From Micropterix aruncella (lineage: Eukaryota; Arthropoda; Insecta; Lepidoptera; Micropterigidae), in the NCBI GenBank assembly GCA_944548615.1, contig OX155978.1:3393595-3457594 (forward strand): DNA of 64,000 nt, read 5' to 3'. Shown here in pieces: positions 21,760 to 31,484 of the stretch. Every line of letters starts with the position of its first letter. Positions within the stretch are counted from its first letter, which is position 1. Below the pieces are notes generated by a model, which was not told the origin of the DNA, searched no databases, and saw only the letters and a list, made by a program, of their open reading frames with translations. The position numbers and the translations under genes are program-made.

Positions 21760-22900
21760 ACATAAATATTAAATATTAATGACCTTTTTTTCTCACTTAT
21801 AACGCTATTTTTTCTGTATTTAAATTTTTAAGTCTGTTCGTCACTCTCTATTTAATGAAATTTTATATTCCTTTTAATACCGATTTTATAATGGAATTGC
21901 GTTTTTTTTTCTTTTATTTTTGTTGTTGTTGAGGACCATTTTCTAGGGCAATTCAGTGTTATGAGCATTTTACTAAAACTTTTTCATAATTTTTCATAAT
22001 AAAACTGCCTGATCTGAAAGTATCAGATTTTTACAAAACTCTTGCACTTTTTTGTCTCTGGTTCCCAACTAGAACGAAATAAAAGATATATTTGTATAAG
22101 AACTATTTTGCGTATAACTCAAGAACTAAATCGCAAAAAAATATTGTTTATGGTGTAGAGACTACGTCACATCTCATGATTCATCTGCCCCGCCAGAAAA
22201 TAATTTAAATTCCCTGCGCGTGATATTGCCACGCATAAAGTAATTATTGGAGTCGGATATAAATGTCAGATCGCTGTAGATACCGAGCGGGCAAACACGT
22301 CGACCCACCACAGTCTTAATGAAATCATCAGAAAAACGACACACAAGTTTTCTCTCGTCGCGTACCTCCTGTGACCGCGATTGCCTCGCACCGCAAATGT
22401 TGGTCATCAATTCTCTACAACGGACCGCACAGTTGCGGTAAAGGCCATCCTAATCTAACATGGATTATATAGCATCGGCAAAGAGGTAACTCAAAGACCG
22501 CTAAAACGGATTTATTTTATCCGTAAGAGGATTGCATACATAAAATAAATATATGTTAGGTCGAGTGAATACTGCAAAAGAAAGTCTGCAAATTCAATTA
22601 ATTTCGTAGCCAACTTCTAAATGAATAGATTTAATATCTCAATTTTCAAGCGGTCTTTTCTTTAATTTAGTCAATTATTCACTTGTGCCTTAATAACAAG
22701 CCGGTCTAAAGAAAGTGGAGGGATCCATACAGATTAATTAAAATATATTAATTACTTAAATTTGAGAGGTTTTATTTTGCTAAGCCGATTAAAATCCTGG
22801 CATATTAAGCGTTTCAACTTTGCATAATTCATATAAAGTGTGTCTTAAAAAGACTGTGGGAATCTGACTTTGTACTTCGTAATACTAGTCTTAACTATGA
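21760..22900. repeat. Duplicated block B, first copy, left part
   Basis: Corresponds to 61,957-63,165 with a few percent differences and small indels, for example about 50 bp extra near 62,300. Contains the unrecognised minus-strand frame at 22,174-22,430; the rest is AT-rich and non-coding. Confidence 0.85.
22174..22432 (-). CDS. Unrecognised open frame, possible exon or element remnant
   Basis: Minus-strand ATG frame 22,174-22,410 (78 codons), open upstream to about 22,432 with a cysteine-bearing extension (NCAVRCREL). Composition is more coding-like than the surroundings, with 'DDFIKTVVG' and 'SDLTFISDSNNYFMRGNI'. In the second copy (62,425-62,680) a 2-nt length difference shifts the frame in the middle while both halves stay recognisable, so at least one copy is broken. 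I do not recognise the family. Confidence 0.35.
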
Positions 22901-22904
22901 AGCT

Positions 22905-23230
22905 TAGAGCTCACGGCGCGGTTATTACCCGCGCCCGCCGCGGTTGCGGGCCAAGTGTCTTGTTTCAAAACTCACGACCCCGCAGGTTTGCACGGTCAGG
23001 CATAAAACTCACGGCGCGGTTTTCACCCGCGCCCGCAGCGGTTGCGGGCTTAATGTCTCGTTTCAAAACTCATAATCCCGCAGGTTTTCACGGTCTGGCT
23101 TAGAAATGACGAAGTGGTTTTCACCCGAGCCCGCCGCGATTGCGCGCCCGCGTCGCAGATGCGTATGCCCGCGGGTGAAAACCGCTCCGCGGAGTCTAAA
23201 GCTGCGGCCTTCGCGATTTGACAGCGCCCG
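22905..23230. repeat. GC-rich near-tandem repeats with inverted segments
   Basis: Two units of about 100 bp carry 'ctcacggcgcggtt', 'acccgcgcccgc', 'gcggttgcggg' and 'ccgcaggttt'. Further right, 'gcccgcgggtgaaaaccgc' is the inverse of 'gcggttttcacccgcgc'. GC content is far above the surroundings. The second block copy lacks nearly all of it (junction near 63,174). Confidence 0.75.
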
Positions 23231-23277
23231 CCGCGGGCGAAAATCGCGTCGTGAACATTGCGACTCAATTTTGTCAA

Positions 23278-24322
23278 CAAACAGAAAAAGTGGTAAAAAA
23301 CATGGTGTGGCCCCCTCAGAGCCCGGATCTCGACGCAATTGAGCATTTGTGGGAAGAGCTTGATAGAAATATGCGCAGTTGTTGTCCCTCCTCACAAGAA
23401 GACATGCGGAAGACTTTACAAGAAAGCTGGAACAATATTTCACAACATACAATCGACAAATTGATTCCTTGTATGCAAACTAGTGATAAAAGTAATAAAA
23501 TGCGAGGGAGGGTTTTTTGACGAAAAATCTGTTTAAAATATGAACGGCATTTTTAAGCTATTGCATAGCTTTTATCGCGGGCTTAGTAGGCCAGCGCGGC
23601 GACCGAATGAAGAAATTTCTTAACGAAAATTAATGATTTTAAACTGATAATTACGCCTAAACGAGTACTGCTTACGATTCGATAAAAATATATGTTAAAC
23701 AAGAACATTTTCCTAATATTCTTAGCTTTGAATATTTTAGATTTTGTTTATATTACATAGCGTAATTAATTTGTGAAATTAGGTCTAACCGAACACAAAA
23801 ACGACTACTACGCAAATATGATCTGGCGTATTATTATGAAACCTGCACCATTTTAAAGATAATTTAATTATCTATCTTTTTATCTACGATTTTTTTCGAA
23901 TAATCCGGTTTTTTGCTTTATCGAATAAAAAATTCGTGCGCGGCGCTCTATCGGAAGACGTTTAAATTATTCCGAATCATTTGCTTTCGCAGTTGCAAAT
24001 AATTCGGAATAATTTCAACGTTTTCCGATAGAGCGCAGTTATCTGATATCAGAAAAAATTAAATAAATAAAATACATAAATAATTATAATTGCATAAGTT
24101 GTTAAAAATGCTATGCAATAGCATTACCGCGGCAGTCCCCGAGTGCCACACGTATTATTTTATTGTAATTTATTGATATTTTTGGTTTTCTTGTTGATAT
24201 ATGTGTAAATAAGTATTAAGTTAATAAGTATTTCAAAAATAATTTAACCTCTTGTTTCGTATTTTAAGTTTTATTTCATTACCTTCCTTGATGTAGGTGG
24301 TCTCAAACTTTTGGCCGGCAGT
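23278..24322 (+). mobile_element. Tc1-like transposon 3' part, split by family H
   Basis: The C-terminus of a Tc1/mariner transposase at about 23,278-23,520 shows 'WPPQSPDLDAIEHLWEELDR', the block with the third catalytic acidic residue (E in EHLW). After the family H insertion the 3' UTR resumes at 24,150, and the terminal repeat 'ggtctcaaacttttggccgg' + 'cagtt' lies at 24,296-24,322 next to TA. The 5' half with the first two catalytic aspartates is gone, replaced by the GC-rich repeats. Confidence 0.82.
23552..24148 (+). mobile_element. Family H repeat, copy 2
   Basis: Same ends and interior as copy 1. The hairpin at about 23,943-24,032 has arms 'attattccgaatcatttgc' and 'gcaaataattcggaataat', nearly fully complementary. 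Inserted in the Tc1-like 3' part. Confidence 0.85.
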
Positions 24323-24570
24323 TTAGTACATGTATACTCGTATGATATCCGTTTGTATGTATATTCCACCATTACTTCTAAATCTTTGAAACAATTTAGA
24401 AATGTGTGTTGTTGTTAGTATCGTTATGTTATCTCGGATCTCATATTTTACCTAAACTGTCCAAATGTCAATTAAATATTTGTCAAAATGTACAACTGTT
24501 AATAAATTAACATGATTACATCGTGTTTAGTATCAAGTGAAATATTCAAAGTTCAACCAAAGTAATACCA

Positions 24571-25200
24571 CTGCAAACCCCGGGTGTGTATAAAGTCGAA
24601 TGCAGCTACGGTCTAGCCTACGTTGGACAAACGAAACGGCCCATAGCCACGCGACTGACAGAACACGTCAAAGCTGTTAAAAACGTTCAGCGAGAAAAAT
24701 CGGCGATCTGCGAACATAATATATTGGATAGCGGAAGTAACCACTGGATGCAGTTTCAAAATCCCATTGTTCTATCCAAGGAACAATTCTACTTTCCTCG
24801 CATGATCCGGGAAGCCATTGAAATAAGAAGAACTCCGAAATTCAATAGAGATGACGGCTACAAACTCTCTTCTACGTGGAACCCTCTTCTTAAAATGTTC
24901 CCGCCGCCGAACGCCGAACGCAAAGACGTAAAACAGGATACAGTGAGTGTTGTGTGCAAGACGGATTTTAAAAATTCCCGCGCTCCGAGCCCGGCCCCCC
25001 ACCACCGTTATAACCTACGCAGTGGCGGCAGCGGTTTGCGGCCTACCCGCAAAACAACGGACTGACAGCTCTTCAGTCTACCCTAGACAACGGCGGCTGC
25101 AACGTCACCGAGACGTCGGGTCCTACAAATTTCACGCGGTAAATTCGTTTTCTATCCTATTTATAATGCCAAACAACCGCGATAGTCTTCGATTTTATAT
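24571..25200 (+). mobile_element. Penelope-like element 3' part with GIY-YIG endonuclease domain
   Basis: The frame at about 24,575-25,065 starts inside 'PGVYKVEC' and continues 'YVGQTKRPIATRLTEH', the GIY...YIG and following arginine of the PLE endonuclease, then about 100 residues to a stop. The RT part is missing (5'-truncated). The 3' end has the stem-loop/GTCGGG/CACGCGGTAAAT block shared with positions 1-125 and 18.2 kb. A different PLE lineage from the 50-60 kb cluster. Confidence 0.88.
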
Positions 25201-25345
25201 TCAAAGTTCCAATTATTTATTGAGTTCAAATTATGAGTACATTCAATATACAAAAGTCTTAACCTAACTAGGCTGCCGCCTGTTCCAAGGTAGACAATTT
25301 AATTAAATTATCCTAAGAAATCTATAATATTACATTACATTACAT
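25201..25345 (-). mobile_element. CR1-like 3' UTR relic
   Basis: The reverse strand has 'accttggaacaggcggcagc' then 'ctagttagg', the block found in CR1-like 3' UTRs at 33.4, 47.7 and 15.5 kb. A short ATTAC repeat (25,332-25,346) is at one end. Confidence 0.55.
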
Positions 25346-25689
25346 TTTCGTCGTGTCCAATTGACGGCTAAATACCGCTCTTGGACGTGTCATTTATTAT
25401 ATTTATATAAATGAACAAAATCATACTTAATGTAACAGAAATATCTTAATTACCTAATAAAAATTCGTAAGAAAATGTCATGAAAATTGTCAATATTATT
25501 TTATTTGAAAACATGTTAAAAAATAATATATATTTATATATGCATTAATATGTATTAATAATATACAAAATAAATTCACAAAAATTAAAACGGTCTGATT
25601 GAGTATTTTTGAAAATGTATCGATATCTATATGGATAAAAAATACATAAACCACAAATATTTTTAATAAAACAAAGTTTTACTGCTTAA

Positions 25690-25900
25690 GGCGGGCAGTC
25701 GGCGCGAGGCTATATAAAGCTTCACTATCGTCACGAGATAACTGTTGCAGGGCGCACAACCCTGCGACGCCCCACTTTGGAGTGGGGCGTCGCAACACCC
25801 CACTCCAAAACGCCGGGTCAATGGGACCGGTTAACGTGAATCTCCGCTAAAAGCAATTTCCAAGCAGAAGTCGTTGTACAAGGCCCGTCGACTGACTCGC
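25690..25900 (+). repeat. Stretch related to the 3' part of the jockey-type element
   Basis: Shares 'gccgggtcaatggNacc' and 'aaggcccgtcgac' with 40,970-41,060, in the same order. It also carries GC-rich inverted phrases ('ccccacttt-ggagtggggcg'). Probably a 3' end of a related element. A TATATAAA lies at 25,711. Confidence 0.5.
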
Positions 25901-26341
25901 AGAATGGATATTTATAGAGATAACACGCGGCGACGGGGCCGTAACGGAGCTTCCGTAAATTGAATTTTGTTTCATAGAAATATTGGGCTCGATTGCGTTT
26001 CTTCGTGAACTAAAATCGGAAATTAGTTCGTGTGAACGAGACAGGGCAATACGCTAGAGCGGAATGTGAAATGAACGGTTGTCACTTTTTCGCATTAAAA
26101 CTACCCACCAAAGATAAAGCATCAGAATCTAAGACAGCACGAAATGTGTTCAAATTTATTCGGACGAATAGAACTTTATATTATATTATATTTATATTAT
26201 AAAATTATCCAATACAATACAATTGATTTTGCGAAGCAGATAAGATTGCATTTGTGTGGATTTTTATCACCCCACTAGATTGTATATCTGTTCTGGGGTG
26301 ATAGTATTTAAGACTTCACTTTAATCATAGTGACTTCACTT

Positions 26342-26362
26342 TCTTTTTTTTTTTTTTTTTTT
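26342..26362. repeat. Poly-T run, probably a reversed poly(A) tail
   Basis: About twenty T in a row, consistent with the 3' end of a minus-strand retroposed copy to its right. Body not identified. Confidence 0.5.
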
Positions 26363-26654
26363 ATTCATTCCGATCGCTCATTTATTCTTATAAATTTTAA
26401 GGTTAATATAAATATATAAATGTGTATATAAATAAAGAACTAATATTAAACAAATAAAAAGAAAATATTTAAGTTTATAGATAAGTAAAATAAATAAATA
26501 TATAGATTAATATGTAACTAAATTGACCAATAAATTAAGTAGCCTAAAAAGGTTTCTTACTATGCACATATAAAATTTTGAATTTAATTTATTAATATAA
26601 TATTATCATTTTTTTTTAACACAATCAACCGAAACATATTTCTTATCAAGTATC

Positions 26655-27020
26655 AGGTGACAGATATGGACCGAAGTTTGATCCCTCAAATTATCGACCG
26701 ATATCAGTACCTGATGCTTTAGCAAAAATTTTGGAAAAAATAGTAATTACACAACTCTGTAATCATCTAGAAACCAATCACATGTCATCCGAAAACCAAT
26801 ACGGCTTCAGATCTAAAATGGGAACACAAGATGCAGTACTAAAAATGTCGGAGCATATCACTAGGTATATAGACGCCAACAAAAAGTGTATTACTGTACT
26901 TCCTGACCCCGCGCAAGCCCCCGACACAGTATCCCATGAAATGCTCCCAATGAAACTTGGGAAATATGGTATTACAGGTATCGAACTAAACTGGTTTCGC
27001 AGCTGTATTGGATCCCGAAA
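26655..27020 (+). pseudogene. LINE reverse transcriptase fragment
   Basis: Reads 'FDPSNYRPISVPDALAKILE', 'ENQYGFRSKMGTQDAVL' and 'HEMLPMKLGKYGITGIELNW', the fingers-to-palm part of a CR1-group RT. The motif A region reads 'VLPDPAQAPDTVSH', where family members have F-L-D-L-x-K-A-F-D; the first catalytic aspartate is displaced and flanked by prolines. Truncated on both sides. Confidence 0.8.
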
Positions 27021-27179
27021 ACCGCGTACCCGGGCAGGCGATTCGAAGGGTAGTTTCTATCGACGATCGTTGGTTTCATATTCCGCTTTAACGTATTGCT
27101 CTATCTCGTTTGCTTGAACTAATTTCACTTTTAGTTTACAATGAAACGCAATCGGGCCCACTGTGTAAGCGAAGAAATA

Positions 27180-27740
27180 TATTCTCTAAAAAACGAACCA
27201 AATGTTTCTCATAGTTATAAATATAAAAATTCACTTTTTATAACAGCAGTCGTGTTTCAATTTTTTAAATTACTCTTCTTTGTTTCTGGTAAACTTTATT
27301 TTCGTTGACGTCACCAAGCGTTGACACACCCGTATGTTGGTATATTTCAGTATTTTTAAGCGCAACTGACTGCGTGAAGGGAGGCTGACATATATTATTC
27401 GTAATTTCAGCGTGGAAAAATGGAGCAAAATTGTTTTATTTTGCATAACTTATGAGCCATACATAATACATAAAAGCGGCAAAAGCGCATTCATAAAAGT
27501 CTACCCACTGTAAAAATATAATTAATGGGAAGTAGAGAGAATTTAATCATACAAGTGAGTATATTAAAAAGAATAAAAAAAAAGGCTGCTGTTACAGAAA
27601 GTTAACTATGAGAATTGTATTTATAATTATTTTTATTACGGTTTTTTTAATTACATATTTGTGGTTTATGTTTATATGTGATGCTTTTTTATAGTGATAG
27701 TTATTGGATTTAAACCTTCGAGTAGCGGCATAATTTCAGG
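27180..27740. other. Unassigned stretch
   Basis: 'tttataacagcagtcgtgttt' is shared with about 50,020. The rest is AT-rich without coding signal. Confidence 0.4.
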
Positions 27741-27744
27741 GCAG

Positions 27745-27960
27745 ACCGCAGAAATTTATTGCAATTTCTTGCAATATCGCCGCGATCGACAGAAAATACT
27801 ATAACTATGGAACTACTATAGCAATCATAAAAATAATAACTGTGTAAAGATCGCATTGGAATTTCCTATGTAGAATATTTAAGTCTCATTTTGTAAAACA
27901 ATTACATAATTATGAATAAATATGAGACAGTCAAAAAAGTGAAAAAAACTCGGCATTTTT
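27745..27960 (-). repeat. Dispersed repeat R, copy on the minus strand
   Basis: Reverse complement of 48,165-48,375: 'gcaatatcgccgcgatcgac', 'actataactatggaac', 'tactatagcaatcat'. Ends at 'gtgaaaaaaactcggcattt', where the LINE begins. Confidence 0.7.
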
Positions 27961-27984
27961 AACTTATACATACTTGTTTTAGGA

Positions 27985-29460
27985 AAAAATGCGGAATATC
28001 GTCATCTTTATTAGATCGCGTCTATAACGTAGCCGTTATAAACGCCTACGAGCATAATTGCCCTTTGAAATAAAGAAACCTCTCAAAAAAGGTCCCATGG
28101 TGGAACCCAGAGCTGACCAGGCTCAGGCTTGCGCTGAGAAGGTGTTTCAATAGGGCAAGAAATCACAACACTAACTTGCAACATCTTTGGGAGAATTACA
28201 AAAACGACCGAAACGAATACAACAAGGCCATTGTTGAAGCCAAACGAAGAAGCTGGAAGGACTTTTGTGAGAGCGTGGAAACAGCTTCCAAAGCTTCCAG
28301 GCTCAACAAGATCCTCAGCTCTAACAACCGACCCCAGCTGGGTTGCCTTAAACGACCAGAGGGGGGGCGCACAAGCCACACCAAGGAAACATTGAAGCTC
28401 CTAATGGAAAAACACTTTCCGGGCTACTTCGAGGAATCCTCACACCCAATTGCCTCAGGGGAGAACTCCAAGAGGCTCCACAAGCCCAGGGAGTGGGCCC
28501 TTGCAGCCAAGATAGTTAATCCAAAAGCAGTAGAATGGGCCGTGAGCACCTTCGACCCCTACAAATCACCTGGACCGGATGGAATATACCCAGTCCTACG
28601 ACAAAAAGGGCTAAGCTAGCTGCTGGGCCCTCTAACAATGGTACTCAGAGCGAGAATAACCCTGAGACACGTACCTCATTCCTGGAGCAGCGCAAGAGTC
28701 ACGTTCATTCCAAAGGCAAGCAGGAACGGCCACATCTTTGCCAAAGACTACAGACCCATTAGCCTCACCTCATTTCTCCTGAAATTACTGGAGAGACTAG
28801 TTGGGAGCTACCTGAAAACCAACTACCTAGCTCTTCAACCGCTTGCTGATGCTCAGTATGCCTATAGGGAGGGCAGATCTACGGACACTGCCCTACATCA
28901 CCTGGTGAGCACAATAGAGACACATCGGCGAAAGGTTACGCTCTGGGAGTATTCCTGGACATCGAAGGAGCATTTGACACCAAATAATATGCAACTATAA
29001 AAAACGCTATGTACAGACGAGAAATACCAGAGACCATCATTGACTGGACATTGAGTATGCTATCAAATAGGAATCTGACCGTCTATCAAGGCGACACCTT
29101 CATCACGGAAATCCCTGCCAAGGGCTGTCCACAGGGTGGAGTCATCTCCCCCTTCTTGTGGAGCACCGTTGTAGACGAACTCCTAACAGATCTATTTGAA
29201 TTTGAATCTACAAAACCTAGGCTTCTCTGTCTACGGCTACGCTGATGACGTGGCCATAGTAGTAAGAGGAAACTTCCTGTCAATACGTAAGGAGCTCATG
29301 GACAAAGCACTTAAGACCACCCAAGACTGGTGCCAGGCCAGAGGTCTGTCCGCTAGTCCAAGCAAGACTAAGGCCATGATTTTCACCAGAAAATACAAAC
29401 CCGAACCCGTTGAGTGTCTCAAGCTCTGGGATAAGAAGATAGAATACGATATTTTTAAAT
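27985..29460 (+). pseudogene. LINE ORF2 fragment (LOA/I-like group), frameshifted
   Basis: Coding similarity starts upstream of 28,083: 'LLDRVYNVAVINAYE' (about 28,008-28,052), a stop at 28,071, then 'KKVPWWNPEL', 'YKSPGPDGIYP', a stop at 28,617, 'DYRPISLTSFLLKLLERLV' and 'QYAYREGRSTDTALHHLV'. A frame change near 28,945 disrupts motif A ('FLDIEGAFDT' in another frame). Then 'GCPQGGVISPFLWS' (motif B) and, after another shift near 29,215, 'GYADDVAIV' with the catalytic DD kept. Ends by truncation at 29,460. The clade is by wording of the motifs. Confidence 0.85.
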
Positions 29461-29469
29461 AGATCAAAA

Positions 29470-29735
29470 AAATAACTGGTAAGTTATTTATCGGCGTGCG
29501 CTGAAGAAACGGTATGATATATGTGAAAACAATATAATTATGACAAAAACATCGGCCTTAAAGAGGTCTATAAAAAAACCGACGAAAGCATGTCTAACTT
29601 TTATATTTAAGCTACAGTAACTGCTTATATGTCTCAAAAAATAAATAAAATAGGTAGGCAGTGTTTTTTGAACACATTAACAATAAAATAAGAATCGTTA
29701 TCAAAATAAATTAATCCTTTATGAAGGGTGTTCAA
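29470..29735 (+). mobile_element. Helitron-like interior fragment
   Basis: 'catgtctaacttttatattt' followed by 'aagctacagta' and 'ttatcaaaataaattaatc' parallels 2790-2920 inside the Helitron-like element. No ends visible. Confidence 0.5.
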
Positions 29736-29759
29736 TAGAGATAAAATTAGCTACTTACT

Positions 29760-30530
29760 ATTAGTGATGGGCGTGATTCTCAATTTTAAATCACGCGACG
29801 ATCACGTTACTGGTATTTTATCACGCGTGATAATAACTGCTACTCGTGATTTTCGTGATTGTACTGAAATGAACTGTGAAACGTTAAGTAACAAAGCTTC
29901 GTCGTTGTGATAACTAATAACAGAAACCCGCATTATATTTGCTTAATATTTATTAGTAATTAGAAGAATTAGCGTTCAGAAAGAATAACTCTCTCGCTTT
30001 TATGGTGCTAAGCCGAGTTCGTCTTTCTGAAATAATGTAAGCCACTTGTCCCCAAAAGTTATTTTATTGCTTTAACAAATCATGAGCAAACTCATTTACA
30101 CGAACGATTACGACGCGAGCGATAACAGTGTCCAAATTCATACGATAACAGTGTCCAAATTCACGTTACGTACGAAATGAACGCCCACTCATCAGTCATC
30201 GTCCAGCCGGCGCGGGCGTTCGCCAGAACGAAAGGCGGATCACTGATCACGGACTTATTAATCACTGATCCACTGATCCACTGATCGCCGATCACTAGTG
30301 ATCTAAGAATGAACGAAACCAAGTGAACGGTTCAATTAGGCGCTCACCGATCATCGTTCAGTGGCGCGCCGTGCGGTCGTTCGACAGCGATCAGTGAGAA
30401 CGGCCAATCACTGATCAGTGATCGATCGGTCGCGTCGTAGCGGCGCCGAGTGATGGCAACGCGGTGCTGTTCGTAGCCGTGATTCAAATAGCATGTTCTT
30501 TCAAATTGTCGTAACGCGTTCTTCGTGATT
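29760..30530. mobile_element. hAT-like MITE candidate rich in palindromic motifs
   Basis: Left edge 'tagtgatgggcgtgattctc' is like hAT terminal repeats. 'cgtgat'/'atcacg' motifs are dense at 29,770-29,870, and 'gatcactgatc' and variants recur at about 30,237-30,300 and 30,388-30,430. No transposase frame. Right end not located. Confidence 0.45.
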
Positions 30531-30729
30531 GCAAATACTTACTATAAGTGTTTACCTAGTACAGTTATGGAGATATCACGAAATTAGCAGCGCGTGGCGA
30601 GGAACAAGACTACGGGACTAAGTCTACGGGATAGGTAGAGTGCAGCTGAGGGAGGACGTCTTGCACTACATATCTAAAGGTAGCGTCTAAAAGGCAAATA
30701 AACGCCACCCTACTTAAATTACCAAATCG

Positions 30730-30768
30730 ATTCGAAACTTTACACGAAGCGAAGCCGCGGGCAATAGC
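30730..30768 (+). mobile_element. Helitron-like 3' end
   Basis: 'gaagcgaagccgcgggcaat' + 'agctag' before T is the 3' terminus wording of lepidopteran Helitrons. The 5' end is not found. Confidence 0.55.
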
Positions 30769-30875
30769 TAGTTCTGTATAAAACCGTAATGAAAAGATAG
30801 AAATGTAAGGAATAATCTAATGTTTTTCTCAGTGTTTATACGTAATGTAGACTATGTACGGAAGTAGGCCATTTA

Positions 30876-31065
30876 AGCATCGGTCACACGGAGCGAATAC
30901 TCGCTGCGAATTCAATCGCAGCGAGCAAACTCGCTAGGTGTGATAGGCTATTCGCTGCGATTTGATTCATTCGCGGCGATTCCAACCGCCGCGAGTAGAA
31001 TTGAACATGTTCAATTATTATCGCCGCGAGCGTGCTACGAATTCAGTTGGCGCGCCGCTTTCGAC
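30876..31065. mobile_element. Palindrome-rich MITE (GGTCACACG... type), copy 1
   Basis: 'cggtcacacggagcgaatac' and inverted 'cgctgcgaattcaatcgcagcg' phrases; 'gctaggtgtgat' recurs in inverted form. Related to 34,270-34,410. Confidence 0.6.
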
Positions 31066-31484
31066 CGGACGCCACGCCTCGGCAGTGTTGCCAACTTAGG
31101 CGATACGTCGCCAATTAGGCTACCTCTAATGGGTAATCGGCGACCAAAAATACCCAAAATCGACTGTCGCCGATTTACACTACACCAGTTGTTCGATTTC
31201 AATGTGTACGGCGAGAACGATTTTATTTATTAATGGTGTCGAACATATGGGTAACTTTTTGAGATAAATAATTTCCCCTTGTTAACCTTAACTTGGTATG
31301 GTTTAGTTTAATATTACGTAATTGTTTTTTGCAATGTTAATGTAAGCATGTATTTGATTTTTGCAAACTTTCTGTGTAAAAGTTTAAAGTAGTTATGAAA
31401 TGAGTTTTTTTTTCATAATGTAGTTATGATAGGTTAGATTATGATAGGTCATAGTACATTATACATTTATGTACGGTTCATGGT
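31066..31484. other. Unassigned stretch
   Basis: Nothing recognised. A 97-codon frame (30,940-31,233) overlaps the MITE and is not supported as a gene. Confidence 0.35.

Larger units (their letters stand above)
25970..27170. mobile_element. Element with about 100-bp terminal inverted repeats containing LINE debris
   Basis: 25,975-26,062 ('gggctcgattgcgtttc...', 'aattagttcgtgtgaacgag', 'gcaatacgctagagcgg') matches the reverse complement of 27,063-27,165. Between them are 'gcattaaaactacccaccaa' and 'gtgttcaaatttattcggac', shared with 50,090-50,185, a T20 run and an RT fragment. The relative at 49,960-50,250 has the flanking parts without the RT. Confidence 0.6.

Noticed and set aside
29009..29245. 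Separate RT genes for each small frame of the 28-29.5 kb LINE
   Set aside because: They join into one degenerate ORF2 after allowing for shifts; they are not independent genes.
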